Assembly: GCA_965221215.1 (NCBI GenBank)
Contig: OZ244872.1
Coordinates: forward strand, 1,674,001-1,738,000
Length of the DNA stretch: 64,000 bases
DNA from: Aldehydirespirator sp965221215
Lineage (GTDB): Bacteria; Actinomycetota; Acidimicrobiia; Acidimicrobiales; Aldehydirespiratoraceae
Direction: 5' to 3'
Position numbers and translations under genes: made by a program. Positions 42,944 through 51,132 of this stretch are shown piece by piece (the first letter of the stretch is position 1; every line of letters begins with the position of its first letter). The notes below the pieces were generated by a model that worked only from the letters and a program-made list of their open reading frames with translations, was not told the DNA's origin and ran no database searches.

Positions 42944-43792
42944 TCAGCCGGTGATGCGGCGCAGTTCGGCTAGGCGAGGGGCTACCACCTCGGAGATGAT
43001 GCTGGAGCGCTCGGACTCGGGGGCCACTGCGGCCTCTCCCCAGAGGGCCCGGCCGGCCATGAAGCCGGCGCAGCCCGCCTCGACCGCCACCTGCACCTGG
43101 TCGCGGTAGGAGCGGTAGTCGCCGCCGCCCGACAGCAGCGTCCACGGCATGTGGCAGCGCTCGGTGATCTCGGCGCAGGCCTCGGCCCACGCCGAGCGGT
43201 CGGTTTCGGCGCCCGGATCCACCGGGAACGGCAGCTTGAGCAGGTGGGGATCCAGGGCCGCGAACCGCTCGACCGTCTCGATCACCACGCCGCGGCGAGC
43301 GGCGGGGTCCTCAAGCCCATAGAACAGCGGCTCTAGCACCAACGGCAGGCCGACCCGCCGACATTCGGCGAGGATCTCGGCCGCTACCCGCTCCTGGGCG
43401 GCGCCGTGGGGGCGGTCGGGCCGATACAGCACCAGCAGCTTGGCCGCCGCCGCCCCGGAGGCCGCCGCCGCCTCCACCGACCAGCCCTCGAGGATCCGGG
43501 TCGGGCCCGCCTCGGGACTGGCCGCGTAGCCCTGGGCCTCCAATGCGGCGGTGAAGCCCACCGCGGCGGGCAGCGTTCCATCCATGAGCTGCGGTATCGA
43601 GTACTCGGGTTCGAGCATCACGCCGGTGGCGCCCGCGGCCAGGGCCCCCACCAGGTCGCGCTTCAGTTCGGTGATGTCGGCGGCGCAGACCGAGTCCGGG
43701 GCGTCGGGGGCCAGCACCGCTCGCAGCGAATCGCGGTGGTCGATGGCCAGAACCCCGAAGCGGCCGCCCTCTGAGATCTGGTCCAGGCTCAC
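42944..43792 (-). CDS. LacD/class I aldolase-family protein, probable DKGP aldolase (IolJ role)
   Basis: A 282-residue TIM-barrel aldolase related to tagatose-1,6-bisphosphate aldolase LacD, YihT and the DUF2090 domain. Visible: GRFGVLAIDHRDSL at the start, GVMLEPEYSIPQ, AAAKLLVLYRPD (the Lys is the likely Schiff-base residue), LVLEPLFYG and LKLPFP. As last gene of the inositol operon it is placed to split 2-deoxy-5-keto-D-gluconate-6-phosphate into dihydroxyacetone phosphate and malonate semialdehyde; this is inferred from context, since classical IolJ is a class II enzyme. GTG at 43792 overlaps the stop of a 14-codon mini-ORF. Confidence 0.82.
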   Translation of the reverse strand: MSLDQISEGGRFGVLAIDHRDSLRAVLAPDAPDSVCAADITELKRDLVGALAAGATGVMLEPEYSIPQLMDGTLPAAVGFTAALEAQGYAASPEAGPTRILEGWSVEAAAASGAAAAKLLVLYRPDRPHGAAQERVAAEILAECRRVGLPLVLEPLFYGLEDPAARRGVVIETVERFAALDPHLLKLPFPVDPGAETDRSAWAEACAEITERCHMPWTLLSGGGDYRSYRDQVQVAVEAGCAGFMAGRALWGEAAVAPESERSSIISEVVAPRLAELRRITG

Positions 43793-43833
43793 GGCTGAAC
43801 CGTCCCGCAGCACGGCGGTGGCTCAGGGCTCAC
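43789..43833 (-). other. junction mini-ORF between iolB and the aldolase gene
   Basis: Fourteen codons plus stop, GTG start overlapping the iolB stop and TGA overlapping the aldolase GTG (GTGA at both ends). It is the shortest of the junction mini-ORFs and shares VS at its start with the aldolase. Confidence 0.35.
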
Positions 43834-44681
43834 GGCCCGGCCGGGGTCACCACCGGCAGACCCCACTCCCCAGCCGTCCAGTCGGACTCGATCCAGGTGT
43901 GCTCGGCCATGAAGCACGGCGGGGTGCGCCGCTCGTCGTCTTGGAGCTCGCCGGCCAGATAGTTGAGGAAGTACATGTTGGCGCCGGGGCAGGCCACCGA
44001 GGTGTGGTAGCCCTTGGGGACCAGCGCCGCGTCGCCGTCGGTGATCACCATGGCGTCGTCGTAGTCCTCGTCGTGGCGCCAGTTGCGGTGGATGGCGTAG
44101 CCCTCGGGCCGGTCGAGGCGGAAGTAGTAGACCTCCTCCAGGTAGGGCGAGCCGTCGCGGCCGTCGTGGCAGTGCGGCGGCCAGCCCGACCAGGTGCCCC
44201 GCGGCACATACACCTCGTAGAGGATCAGCCGCTCCGCGGGCAGCGGATGCGACAGCGAGTGAACCACCTGCCGGTAGGCCTGCCCACCGCCGCGGATCTC
44301 GATCCGCATCTCCGACGGCTCGAACACCCGCACCGGGTAGCGGCCCTCGGCCGGGGCCGAGCCGACCGATGCCAGCAGCGCCGTCTCGGACTCGATCCGG
44401 TACGGGATGCCCGGCGGCACATAGACGATGCTGGCCATCTGGGTGAACACCGACTCGCGGCCCAGTTCGACCTCCAGGTCGCCGTCGCCGACCACCACCC
44501 GGCCCTGGCCCGACAGCGGCACGATGGCGGTCTCGCGGCCGGCCTGCACCCCGGACCACGGCGCCGCGGCCAACACCTTCACCACCCCGAACTCCACATG
44601 GTCCCAGCCCGCCGACTCGGGGGTGACGTGCAGGATCCGACCCGGTCCCTGCGTCGGGCGCACAAGCGACGAACTGGTCAT
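43830..44681 (-). CDS. iolB: 5-deoxy-glucuronate isomerase
   Basis: A 283-residue cupin-type isomerase converting 5-deoxy-D-glucuronate to 2-deoxy-5-keto-D-gluconate. Family blocks seen: WSGWPPHCHDGRDGSPYLEE (metal-binding His residues), EVYYFRLDRPEGYAIHR, DAALVPKGYHTSVACPG and a final ESDW. Length is typical. ATG at 44681 has GGAGAG upstream and overlaps the stop of the RmlD-like gene by 4 bases (ATGA), with no mini-ORF at this junction. Confidence 0.95.
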   Translation of the reverse strand: MTSSSLVRPTQGPGRILHVTPESAGWDHVEFGVVKVLAAAPWSGVQAGRETAIVPLSGQGRVVVGDGDLEVELGRESVFTQMASIVYVPPGIPYRIESETALLASVGSAPAEGRYPVRVFEPSEMRIEIRGGGQAYRQVVHSLSHPLPAERLILYEVYVPRGTWSGWPPHCHDGRDGSPYLEEVYYFRLDRPEGYAIHRNWRHDEDYDDAMVITDGDAALVPKGYHTSVACPGANMYFLNYLAGELQDDERRTPPCFMAEHTWIESDWTAGEWGLPVVTPAGP

Positions 44682-45658
44682 GAGGGACTCTCCTCTAGAT
44701 CGCCGGTGTCGCGCTGTTGGCGGAACCGGATCAGCAGCTCGCGGATGCCGGGGGGCTCGTAGCCGAGGACCTCTCTGGTGCGTCTCACGCTGAGGCTGGT
44801 GTCGTAGGGGATCGGGAACTCGCCCACCGCCCCCGCCGCGGCTGTGTCGGGGGCAGCAACGCTCAGCAGCGACGGGTCGAGGTCGAAGACTTCGCAGGCC
44901 AGCCGGGCCAGTTCCATGCGCCCCGCCGACCCGGATCCGCAGCAATGGAACACGCCGCCGGCATCGAAGTCGGCCGCGATGCGCCACATCACCTCGGCGC
45001 ACTCGCTGGCCAGCGACGGCGAGGCCACCATGTTGATGTTGTCGGCCTCCCACACCCCGAAGGGTCGGCCGGACTGGAGCGCGTCCACGATGGAGGTGAC
45101 GAAGTAGCCGAAGCCGCCGTCCTGCACCCGGGGGGTGGACTGGCGCAGCCAGTGCATGCCGCTCACCGCCGACACCCGGGCCACTGCGGCCCGCCGGGCG
45201 CTGCGCAGCGCGGCCTGCTCGCTGGCCATCTTGAGCACGCCGTAGTAGTTGACCGGGTTGGGCGGCGTGTCCTCGTCGGCGCCGGCCTGGGTGCCGTCGA
45301 ACACCCAGTCGGTGGACACCAGGATCAGTTTGGCCCCCGCCTCATCGGCGGCCTGGGCCAGGGTCTCGGTGGCGCCCACGAAGCTGCGCCAGGCCAGGTC
45401 GCGGTCGGCGTACATGGCCGCGAAGTCGTTGAGGATCATGGAGTGGACGATCACATCGGGTCCGAAGGCGGCCACGCTGGCCAGCACCGCGTCACGGTCG
45501 AGCAGGTCGAGGCGCTCGGTGGTGAAGGAGCCCTCGTCGGCGGGCACGAACCGGTGGACGGGACAGTGCACGGCCGCGCCGTGGCGCTCGGCAAACACCT
45601 TGACGATGTTCGACCCGACGAAGCCGGTGCCTCCACTCACATAGGCGCGCACCGTCAC
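44678..45658 (-). CDS. RmlD-like NAD(P)-dependent reductase (extended SDR)
   Basis: A 326-residue extended short-chain dehydrogenase of the dTDP-4-dehydrorhamnose reductase type. Seen: SGGTGFVGSNIVKVF (cofactor loop), VSTDWVFDGT, and the catalytic YYGVLKMASE. In nucleotide-sugar synthesis it would reduce a keto-sugar; in this operon it more probably acts on a keto-inositol or another oxidised intermediate. GTG start at 45658, preceded by GGGAGG and overlapping a mini-ORF stop. Confidence 0.88.
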   Translation of the reverse strand: MTVRAYVSGGTGFVGSNIVKVFAERHGAAVHCPVHRFVPADEGSFTTERLDLLDRDAVLASVAAFGPDVIVHSMILNDFAAMYADRDLAWRSFVGATETLAQAADEAGAKLILVSTDWVFDGTQAGADEDTPPNPVNYYGVLKMASEQAALRSARRAAVARVSAVSGMHWLRQSTPRVQDGGFGYFVTSIVDALQSGRPFGVWEADNINMVASPSLASECAEVMWRIAADFDAGGVFHCCGSGSAGRMELARLACEVFDLDPSLLSVAAPDTAAAGAVGEFPIPYDTSLSVRRTREVLGYEPPGIRELLIRFRQQRDTGDLEESPS

Positions 45659-45729
45659 CCGCCTCCCGCTACCCGATCTCGCCCGAGCACCCGGCCGGCC
45701 ACAGCTGCATCACCTACACGCAACGTCAC
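45655..45729 (-). other. junction mini-ORF between iolG and the RmlD-like gene, from a 71-bp duplication
   Basis: Twenty-four codons plus stop. The block GTCACCCGCCTCCCGCTACC is present at 45654 and again at 45725, a period of 71 bases, so the iolG end and the next ribosome site were duplicated. The peptide begins VTLRV like the RmlD-like protein (VTVRA). Its TGA overlaps that gene's GTG as GTGA. Confidence 0.45.
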
Positions 45730-45739
45730 CCGCCTCCCG

Positions 45740-46750
45740 CTACCCGATCTCGCTGACCGCTACTGGGCGACCCTCGCGGACCGACTTCCAGGCGGCCAGG
45801 CCCATCACCAGCGGAGCCCGGCCGTCGGCCAGACTCACCGGCGACGGCGCGCCGGCGACGGTGGCCGCGAAGGCCTCCCACTCGGCCAGATACGACGGGG
45901 TGTAGCGCTCCAGGAAGAAGTGCGGCAGCGGCGTGCCGTGGGCGCCGGCGGAGTCCCAGTAGCGGGCGGTGGCCGCGGGCGGGTTCTCCGAGCAGGCCAT
46001 CCCCGCCGACCCGAAGGCCTCCAACCGCTGGTCGTAGCCGTAGACGGCCCGGCGGCTGTTGTCGATGATGGTGACGGCGCCGTTGGCGTGGGTCACCACC
46101 ACCGCGGCGGTGTCGAGGTCGCCGGCCGCGCCGATGGCCGGATCGACCCGCACCGCGCCGGTGGCGTACACCTCCACCGCCTCGCTGCCGGTCACGAACC
46201 GGGCCATGTCGAAGTCGTGGATGGTCATGTCGCAGAAGATCCCGCCCGACACCTCGATGTAGGCGATGGGCGGCGGGCCGGGGTCTCGGCTGGAGATGCG
46301 GACCAGGTGCACGTCGCCCACGTCGCCGGCGGCCACCCGGTCGCGCACACTGCGATGAGCGGCGTCGAAGCGGCGGTTGAACCCGACCTGCACCGCGATC
46401 TGAGCCTCGGAAGCAGCCGCGATACCCCGGTCCACTTCGGTGAGATCCAGCGACAGCGGCTTCTCGACAAAGGCCGGCTTGCCCGCCGCTGCGACCTCCA
46501 CCAGCAGGTCGATGTGGGTGTCGGTGGAGCTGCAGACGGCCACCGCGTCCACATCGTCGGCCTCTATGACCGCGGCTGGGCTGTCCGCTGACCGGGCCCC
46601 GAACTTCTCGGCCACCGCCGAAGCCGCCTCGCCCACCACGTCGTACACCGCGGCCAGCGCCGTGCCCGGCACCCGCTGGGCGATCAACCCGGCGTGCATG
46701 GCTCCGATCCGCCCACACCCCAGCAAGCCGATTCGCGCCGGGGCGCTCAC
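45740..46750 (-). CDS. iolG: inositol 2-dehydrogenase
   Basis: A 336-residue Gfo/Idh/MocA dehydrogenase. The Rossmann loop is GLLGCGRIGAMHA (residues about 8-20), the family's EKPLSLDL lies near residue 92, and the catalytic region is DMTIHDFDMARF (Asp-x3-His). NAD-dependent oxidation of myo-inositol to scyllo-inosose (2-keto-myo-inositol) is the first catabolic step. GTG at 46750 overlaps the stop of the second of two tandem mini-ORFs; an upstream GTG at 46765 would add five residues. Confidence 0.92.
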   Translation of the reverse strand: MSAPARIGLLGCGRIGAMHAGLIAQRVPGTALAAVYDVVGEAASAVAEKFGARSADSPAAVIEADDVDAVAVCSSTDTHIDLLVEVAAAGKPAFVEKPLSLDLTEVDRGIAAASEAQIAVQVGFNRRFDAAHRSVRDRVAAGDVGDVHLVRISSRDPGPPPIAYIEVSGGIFCDMTIHDFDMARFVTGSEAVEVYATGAVRVDPAIGAAGDLDTAAVVVTHANGAVTIIDNSRRAVYGYDQRLEAFGSAGMACSENPPAATARYWDSAGAHGTPLPHFFLERYTPSYLAEWEAFAATVAGAPSPVSLADGRAPLVMGLAAWKSVREGRPVAVSEIG

Positions 46751-46818
46751 GCCGACGCCTCCCACGACACCGACCGTCGCTCGTTACAGCGACCGCCGAC
46801 ACGCACCGGGCCGCTCAC
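46747..46818 (-). other. junction mini-ORF 2 of 2 before iolG
   Basis: Twenty-three codons plus stop, start VSGPVRVGG, which echoes the IolG start VSAPARIGL. It is the second unit of a 68-bp tandem duplication (GCTCACGCCGACGCCTCCCA at 46745 and 46813). GTGA overlaps at both ends. Confidence 0.45.
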
Positions 46819-46886
46819 GCCGACGCCTCCCACGACACCGACCGTCGCTCATTACAGCGACCGCCGACACGCACCGGCCCGCTCAC
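46815..46886 (-). other. junction mini-ORF 1 of 2 before iolG
   Basis: First unit of the 68-bp tandem pair; identical peptide to the second. Its GTG overlaps the stop of the oxygenase fusion gene and its TGA overlaps the next mini-ORF start. Confidence 0.45.
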
Positions 46887-48334
46887 TCGGGAGCCTTCTT
46901 CGGGGTGAGGCGCGACACCAGCTGGCCGTTGCGGACCGACACGTCGTAGAGGGTGATCGGCTCGGTGGCCGGGTAGCGCAGCGCCTCGCCGGTGCAAAGG
47001 TCGAAGCAGCCGTTGTGCTTGGGGCACTCGACCATGCCGTCGAGCACCGCGCCCTCGGCGAGGTGGGCCTGGCCGTGGGTGCACAGCCCGTCGCTGAGCA
47101 CGAAGCCGTCGGAACCGTCGGCACCATCGTCGAGGTCGTCGGGATCGAGCCGGTAGAGGGCGTAGGTGGCGTCGCCGTGGTCGACCCGGCGGGCCGACCC
47201 GACGGCCAGACCCGCGGCCGGACCGAGGTCGATCAGTCCGTCGTGTGACTCTCCGGCCCAGGCGGTGAACCCGGTGTCGACGAACGACCGCTGCGATTCG
47301 GACACATCGGGCACGTCGGGGCGGGGATCGTCATACGACGGGTCGCGCCATTGGCGGCGCAGCGTGGCGAAGATCCGCCGGTAGGCGCTGATGGTGGACC
47401 GGTCGGCCGGGGCCAGATAGTCCTTCACCTCGTCGTGGAGGGCGGGCAGCGCGTAGTAGGGCACGCTCGGGAAGATGTGGTGCTCGACGTGGTAGTTCAT
47501 GTTGGAGTACAGGAACCTCAAGACCGGGTTCATGTACACCGTGCGCGAGTTGTAACGGTGGTCGAGCACGTCCTCTCGCAGCCCAGCGTGCTGCATGGCC
47601 CCGAAGAAGACCATGAGCCAGGCCCCGTAGAAGGTGGGCAGCCCGATGTAGAGCGCGGGCACGATCGAGCCGATGGCGACGCACCACGCCGCGGTTCCGG
47701 CCAGCACCGCGATGTAGGCCCGAGACTCCCATTTGAGCTTGGGCAGCTCGTCTTCGGGGATGAAGTCCCGGGCGTCGTCGTCGATGCGGCCCGCGGCGTG
47801 CTTCAGGGTGCGCCACACCGTCTTGGGCAGGATCGCCACCGGCAGGTACACCCCGGCCACGGTGCGCGGGCTCGACGGTCGGGGGAACATGATCTCGGGA
47901 TCGCGGCCCACCACGATGGTGTCGGTGTGGTGGCGCACGTGCGACCAGCGCCACAGCGTGGGCTGGCGCAGCAGCATGAACGAGGCGATGTAGTACACGA
48001 TGTCGTTGAGCCGCTTGGTGCGGAAGGCGGTGCCGTGGCCGCATTCGTGCCAGCGGGAGTCGCCCGCCCCGCCGTAGAGGGCGCCGTACACCCCGAAGGC
48101 CGGCACCGCCCACCAGGTGCCCAGCGCCAGGAAGGCGAGATAGCCGAACAGCGCCAGCAGCCCGAGCCACAGCAACGTGTCGCGGGCCGCTCGGGCGTTG
48201 GTGCGGACCTGGAGGTCGCGGAGCCGCTCGGGGTCTATGGGCGGGCGGAACCACTCCGCCTCGGCCAGCCCCCGCTCCACCGCCAGCCGCGAGTCCGCCC
48301 CGGTCAAGCCGTAGTCGCGGACAACCGCAGTCAC
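46883..48334 (-). CDS. MocD-MocE-like fusion: membrane di-iron oxygenase plus Rieske ferredoxin
   Basis: A 483-residue fusion. Residues 1 to about 330 are a fatty-acid-desaturase-superfamily hydroxylase with the three histidine boxes HECGH (about 95), HVRHHTDT (about 128) and NYHVEHH (about 276), and hydrophobic helices between them. The C-terminal 100 residues carry a Rieske [2Fe-2S] site: CTH (about 415) and CPKHNGCFD (about 435). In rhizobia MocD (hydroxylase) and MocE (Rieske ferredoxin) are separate and demethylate rhizopine, a methyl-inosamine. Inside an inositol operon this fusion should remove O-methyl groups from a methyl-inositol. A reductase (MocF) is not present here. Starts with GTG overlapping a mini-ORF stop. 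Confidence 0.9.
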   Translation of the reverse strand: MTAVVRDYGLTGADSRLAVERGLAEAEWFRPPIDPERLRDLQVRTNARAARDTLLWLGLLALFGYLAFLALGTWWAVPAFGVYGALYGGAGDSRWHECGHGTAFRTKRLNDIVYYIASFMLLRQPTLWRWSHVRHHTDTIVVGRDPEIMFPRPSSPRTVAGVYLPVAILPKTVWRTLKHAAGRIDDDARDFIPEDELPKLKWESRAYIAVLAGTAAWCVAIGSIVPALYIGLPTFYGAWLMVFFGAMQHAGLREDVLDHRYNSRTVYMNPVLRFLYSNMNYHVEHHIFPSVPYYALPALHDEVKDYLAPADRSTISAYRRIFATLRRQWRDPSYDDPRPDVPDVSESQRSFVDTGFTAWAGESHDGLIDLGPAAGLAVGSARRVDHGDATYALYRLDPDDLDDGADGSDGFVLSDGLCTHGQAHLAEGAVLDGMVECPKHNGCFDLCTGEALRYPATEPITLYDVSVRNGQLVSRLTPKKAPE

Positions 48335-48411
48335 TCCGAAGCCTCCAGCGTCGCCCGCGCCGCCGGATACGGCCGCGCCGCTGGGCCGTAGTCGCGGGCC
48401 GCTGCGATCAC
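48331..48411 (-). other. junction mini-ORF between SDR and oxygenase fusion
   Basis: Twenty-six codons plus stop with GTGA overlaps at both ends (period 77). It begins VIAAARDYG, close to the fusion protein's own start VTAVVRDYG, and ends LEASE where the upstream SDR ends LESA. So it is a degenerate duplicate of the junction. Confidence 0.45.
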
Positions 48412-49220
48412 GCCGACTCCAGGGGCGCGGGGAATACCGAGTCGCCTGCGCCCAGCACGGTCTGGTCCCAATCGACCACCGCGCCGGTCATCATCCCCGA
48501 CTCGACGGTGGCCAGGTGAACGACAGTGCGGGCGATCTCGTCGGGCTTGATGAGCCGGCCAAACGGCATCTGTGCCTCGGCCCGCTCCAGCCAGCCGTCG
48601 GTCGCGCCGTCGAACCTTCGCTGCACCGCGTCCTCGGCCGGCGTGTCCATCCACCCGGGGCACAGCAGGTTCACTCGGATGCGATGGGGCATCAGCGAGA
48701 AGGCGAGGTTGCGGGTCATGGCCACCAGCGCCCCCTTGGAGGTGGAGTAGGGCAGCAGCTTGGACGGCCCGCCCCGGCCCGCCACAGAGCCGATCAGCAC
48801 GATCGTGCCCTCGATGGACTCGCGGACCATGATCCGGGCCACGCCCTGACTGAGCAGTCCGGGCGCTCTGACGTTCACCGCCAGCATGGCGTCCCACAGC
48901 TCGGGGGGCGAGTCCCACACCGAGCCCCGGTCGGTGATGGCGGCACAGTTGACGAAGCTGTGGCAGGCGCCGAAGCGGTCGTCGAGAGCCGCGATCACCT
49001 CCTCGCAGGACTCGGTATGGGCGAGATCGGCGGCCAGGAACTCCGCCCGGCAGTCTGAGTCGGCCAGCGACGCGGCCGCGGCCACTCCCTTCACCGGGTC
49101 GCGGCCCACCAGCAGCAGCCCGGCCGCGCCTTCGGCCACCAGACGCTGGGCCACCGCGTAGCCGAGGCCCTGGGAGCCTCCGGTTATCAGGGCGACGCCG
49201 CCGCTGAACGAGCCTGTCAT
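48408..49220 (-). CDS. short-chain dehydrogenase/reductase
   Basis: A 270-residue classical SDR: cofactor loop TGGSQGLGYAVA (residues about 15-26), NCAA, catalytic Ser in LIGSVAG, and YSTSK (Tyr/Lys). The final part LCPGWMDTP is typical. In this operon it probably oxidises or reduces an inositol isomer or an inosose, giving flexibility for several inositols; the substrate is inferred only from position. ATG at 49220, two bases after the iolD stop. Confidence 0.9.
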   Translation of the reverse strand: MTGSFSGGVALITGGSQGLGYAVAQRLVAEGAAGLLLVGRDPVKGVAAAASLADSDCRAEFLAADLAHTESCEEVIAALDDRFGACHSFVNCAAITDRGSVWDSPPELWDAMLAVNVRAPGLLSQGVARIMVRESIEGTIVLIGSVAGRGGPSKLLPYSTSKGALVAMTRNLAFSLMPHRIRVNLLCPGWMDTPAEDAVQRRFDGATDGWLERAEAQMPFGRLIKPDEIARTVVHLATVESGMMTGAVVDWDQTVLGAGDSVFPAPLESA

Positions 49221-49222
49221 GG

Positions 49223-51106
49223 TCACCACCCCACTCTCTGGCGGGCCCGGCCCGCCTCCATGGCCTCGCGGGCCGCTCGCACCGACGGCCGGTCGCTCAC
49301 CTCGGGCACACCCACCTCCCAGAACGAGCCGCCCTCGGTCCAGCGGTGGGGATGGGTGCGCAGCGCTATCACGTAGGTCCGATCGGCGGCTCGGGCCCGC
49401 TCCAGCGCCGCTTCCAGCTCGGCGATGGTGTGCACCGTCTCGGTCTCGCAGCCCATCGAGGCGGCATGGGCCGCGAAGTCGATGTCGACTTGTCGCTCGG
49501 TGCGACAGTCGGCGAACAGGTTGTTGAACGATGCGCCGCCCTGTTTGACCTGGAGCCGGTCGATCACCGCATAGCCGCGGTTGTCGCACACCACCACGAT
49601 GAGCTTGTGACCGGCGATCACGGTGCTGTAGAGGTCGCTGTTCATCATCAGGTAGGAGCCGTCGCCCACCAGCACCACCACCTCGCGCTCGGGCAGGGCC
49701 ATCTTGGCCCCCCAAGCGCCCGAGATCTCATAGCCCATGGTTGAATAGCCGTACTCGCAGTCGAAGGAGTGGGGCGCCTCGGCCCGCCAGCCGTTGACCA
49801 GCTCGCCGGGCAGCCCGCCCGCGGCGGCCACCACATAGGTCGATGCGTCGGCGGCCCGGTCCACCGCTCCCACCACCTGGGCGTAGGTCGGCAGCTCGGC
49901 GTGCGGGTCCGAAGCCTCACTCTCCCCGCCGGCTCCAAGGGTGCTCGGGGCGGCAATCTTGTCGATGTAGGCGTGGTACTGGGCGGTCTCCGATGCCGCT
50001 CGGGCCGTCCAGTCGGCGCCGGCCCGGTAGCCGCCCAGCGCCGCGCCCAGCTCGATCAGGCCCTCGCGGGCGTCGGCCACCAGGGGCACGCACCGGTGCT
50101 TGGTGGCATCGAAGCGGGCCGCGTTGAGCGCCACGATGCGGGCCGACTCGTCGCCGAACACCGTCCAGGAGCCGGTGGTGAAGTCCTGCATCCGGGTGCC
50201 GACGGCCAGCACCGCGTCGGCGTCGGCGGCCATGGCGTTGGCCGACGCGCAGCCGGTCACCCCAATGGGGCCGCAGTTGAGCGGATGGTGCGCCGGCAGC
50301 GAGGTGCGGCCCGCGGTGGTCTCCACCACCGGGATGCCGCAGGCCTCGGCGAAGGCGGCCAGCTGCTCCTCGGCCAGCGACCAGCGCACTCCCCCGCCGG
50401 CGATGATCAGGGGCCGCTCGGCCGATGCCAGCGCGGCCGCGGCCCGGCGCAGCTCGCCGACGTCGGGGCGGGGCCGGCGGATGCGGTGCAGGGTCTCGTC
50501 GAAGAACCGCACCGGATAGTCGAAGGCCTGGGCCTGCACGTCCTGGGGCAGCGCGATGAAGGCGGGGCCGCAATCGCCGGGGTCGAGCATGGTGTTGACC
50601 GCATGGGGCAGCGACTGCACGATCTGCTCGGGGGCGGTGATGCGGTCCCAGTAGCGCACCACCGCCCGGAAGGCGTCGTTGACGGTGGTGGACGGCGCTC
50701 CGAAGTGCTCCACCTGCTGCAGCACCGGATCCACCACCCGGTGATCGAAGGTGTCGCCCGACAGCAGCAGCAGCGGCAGCCGGTTGGCCAGCGCCACCGC
50801 GGCCGCGGTCACCATGTTGGTGGCGCCGGGCCCGATGGAGCTGGTGGCCACCATGATGCGGCGACGCTTGGCCGCTCGGGCGAACCCGCAGGCGGCCAGG
50901 GCCATGCCCTGCTCGTTCTGGCCCCGCCAGGTGGGCAATGCGTCGCCGGCCTGCTCGAGCTCGTGGCCGAGGCAGGTCACGTTGCCGTGGCCGAAGATGG
51001 CGAACACGCCCGCGAACAGCGGCACGACCTCGCCGTCGACTTCGATGCGCTGGGCCGCCAGGTACCGCACCAGCGCGCCCGATGCTGTCAGCCTCACCGT
51101 CTCCAT
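49223..51106 (-). CDS. iolD: 3D-(3,5/4)-trihydroxycyclohexane-1,2-dione hydrolase
   Basis: A 627-residue ThDP-dependent enzyme that opens the inositol-derived ring to 5-deoxy-glucuronate. The N-terminal PYR domain has GHGNVTCLGHEL and RGQNEQGMALAACGFA (Glu that activates ThDP), the middle domain IIAGGGVRWS, and the PP domain the ThDP/Mg motif VLVGDGSYLMMNSDL. IolD-specific blocks such as SSIGPGATNMVTAAA support the assignment over acetolactate synthase. ATG at 51106. Confidence 0.96.
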   Translation of the reverse strand: METVRLTASGALVRYLAAQRIEVDGEVVPLFAGVFAIFGHGNVTCLGHELEQAGDALPTWRGQNEQGMALAACGFARAAKRRRIMVATSSIGPGATNMVTAAAVALANRLPLLLLSGDTFDHRVVDPVLQQVEHFGAPSTTVNDAFRAVVRYWDRITAPEQIVQSLPHAVNTMLDPGDCGPAFIALPQDVQAQAFDYPVRFFDETLHRIRRPRPDVGELRRAAAALASAERPLIIAGGGVRWSLAEEQLAAFAEACGIPVVETTAGRTSLPAHHPLNCGPIGVTGCASANAMAADADAVLAVGTRMQDFTTGSWTVFGDESARIVALNAARFDATKHRCVPLVADAREGLIELGAALGGYRAGADWTARAASETAQYHAYIDKIAAPSTLGAGGESEASDPHAELPTYAQVVGAVDRAADASTYVVAAAGGLPGELVNGWRAEAPHSFDCEYGYSTMGYEISGAWGAKMALPEREVVVLVGDGSYLMMNSDLYSTVIAGHKLIVVVCDNRGYAVIDRLQVKQGGASFNNLFADCRTERQVDIDFAAHAASMGCETETVHTIAELEAALERARAADRTYVIALRTHPHRWTEGGSFWEVGVPEVSDRPSVRAAREAMEAGRARQRVGW

Positions 51107-51132
51107 GGCGACCTCCCTGTACCCCGTTGCTA

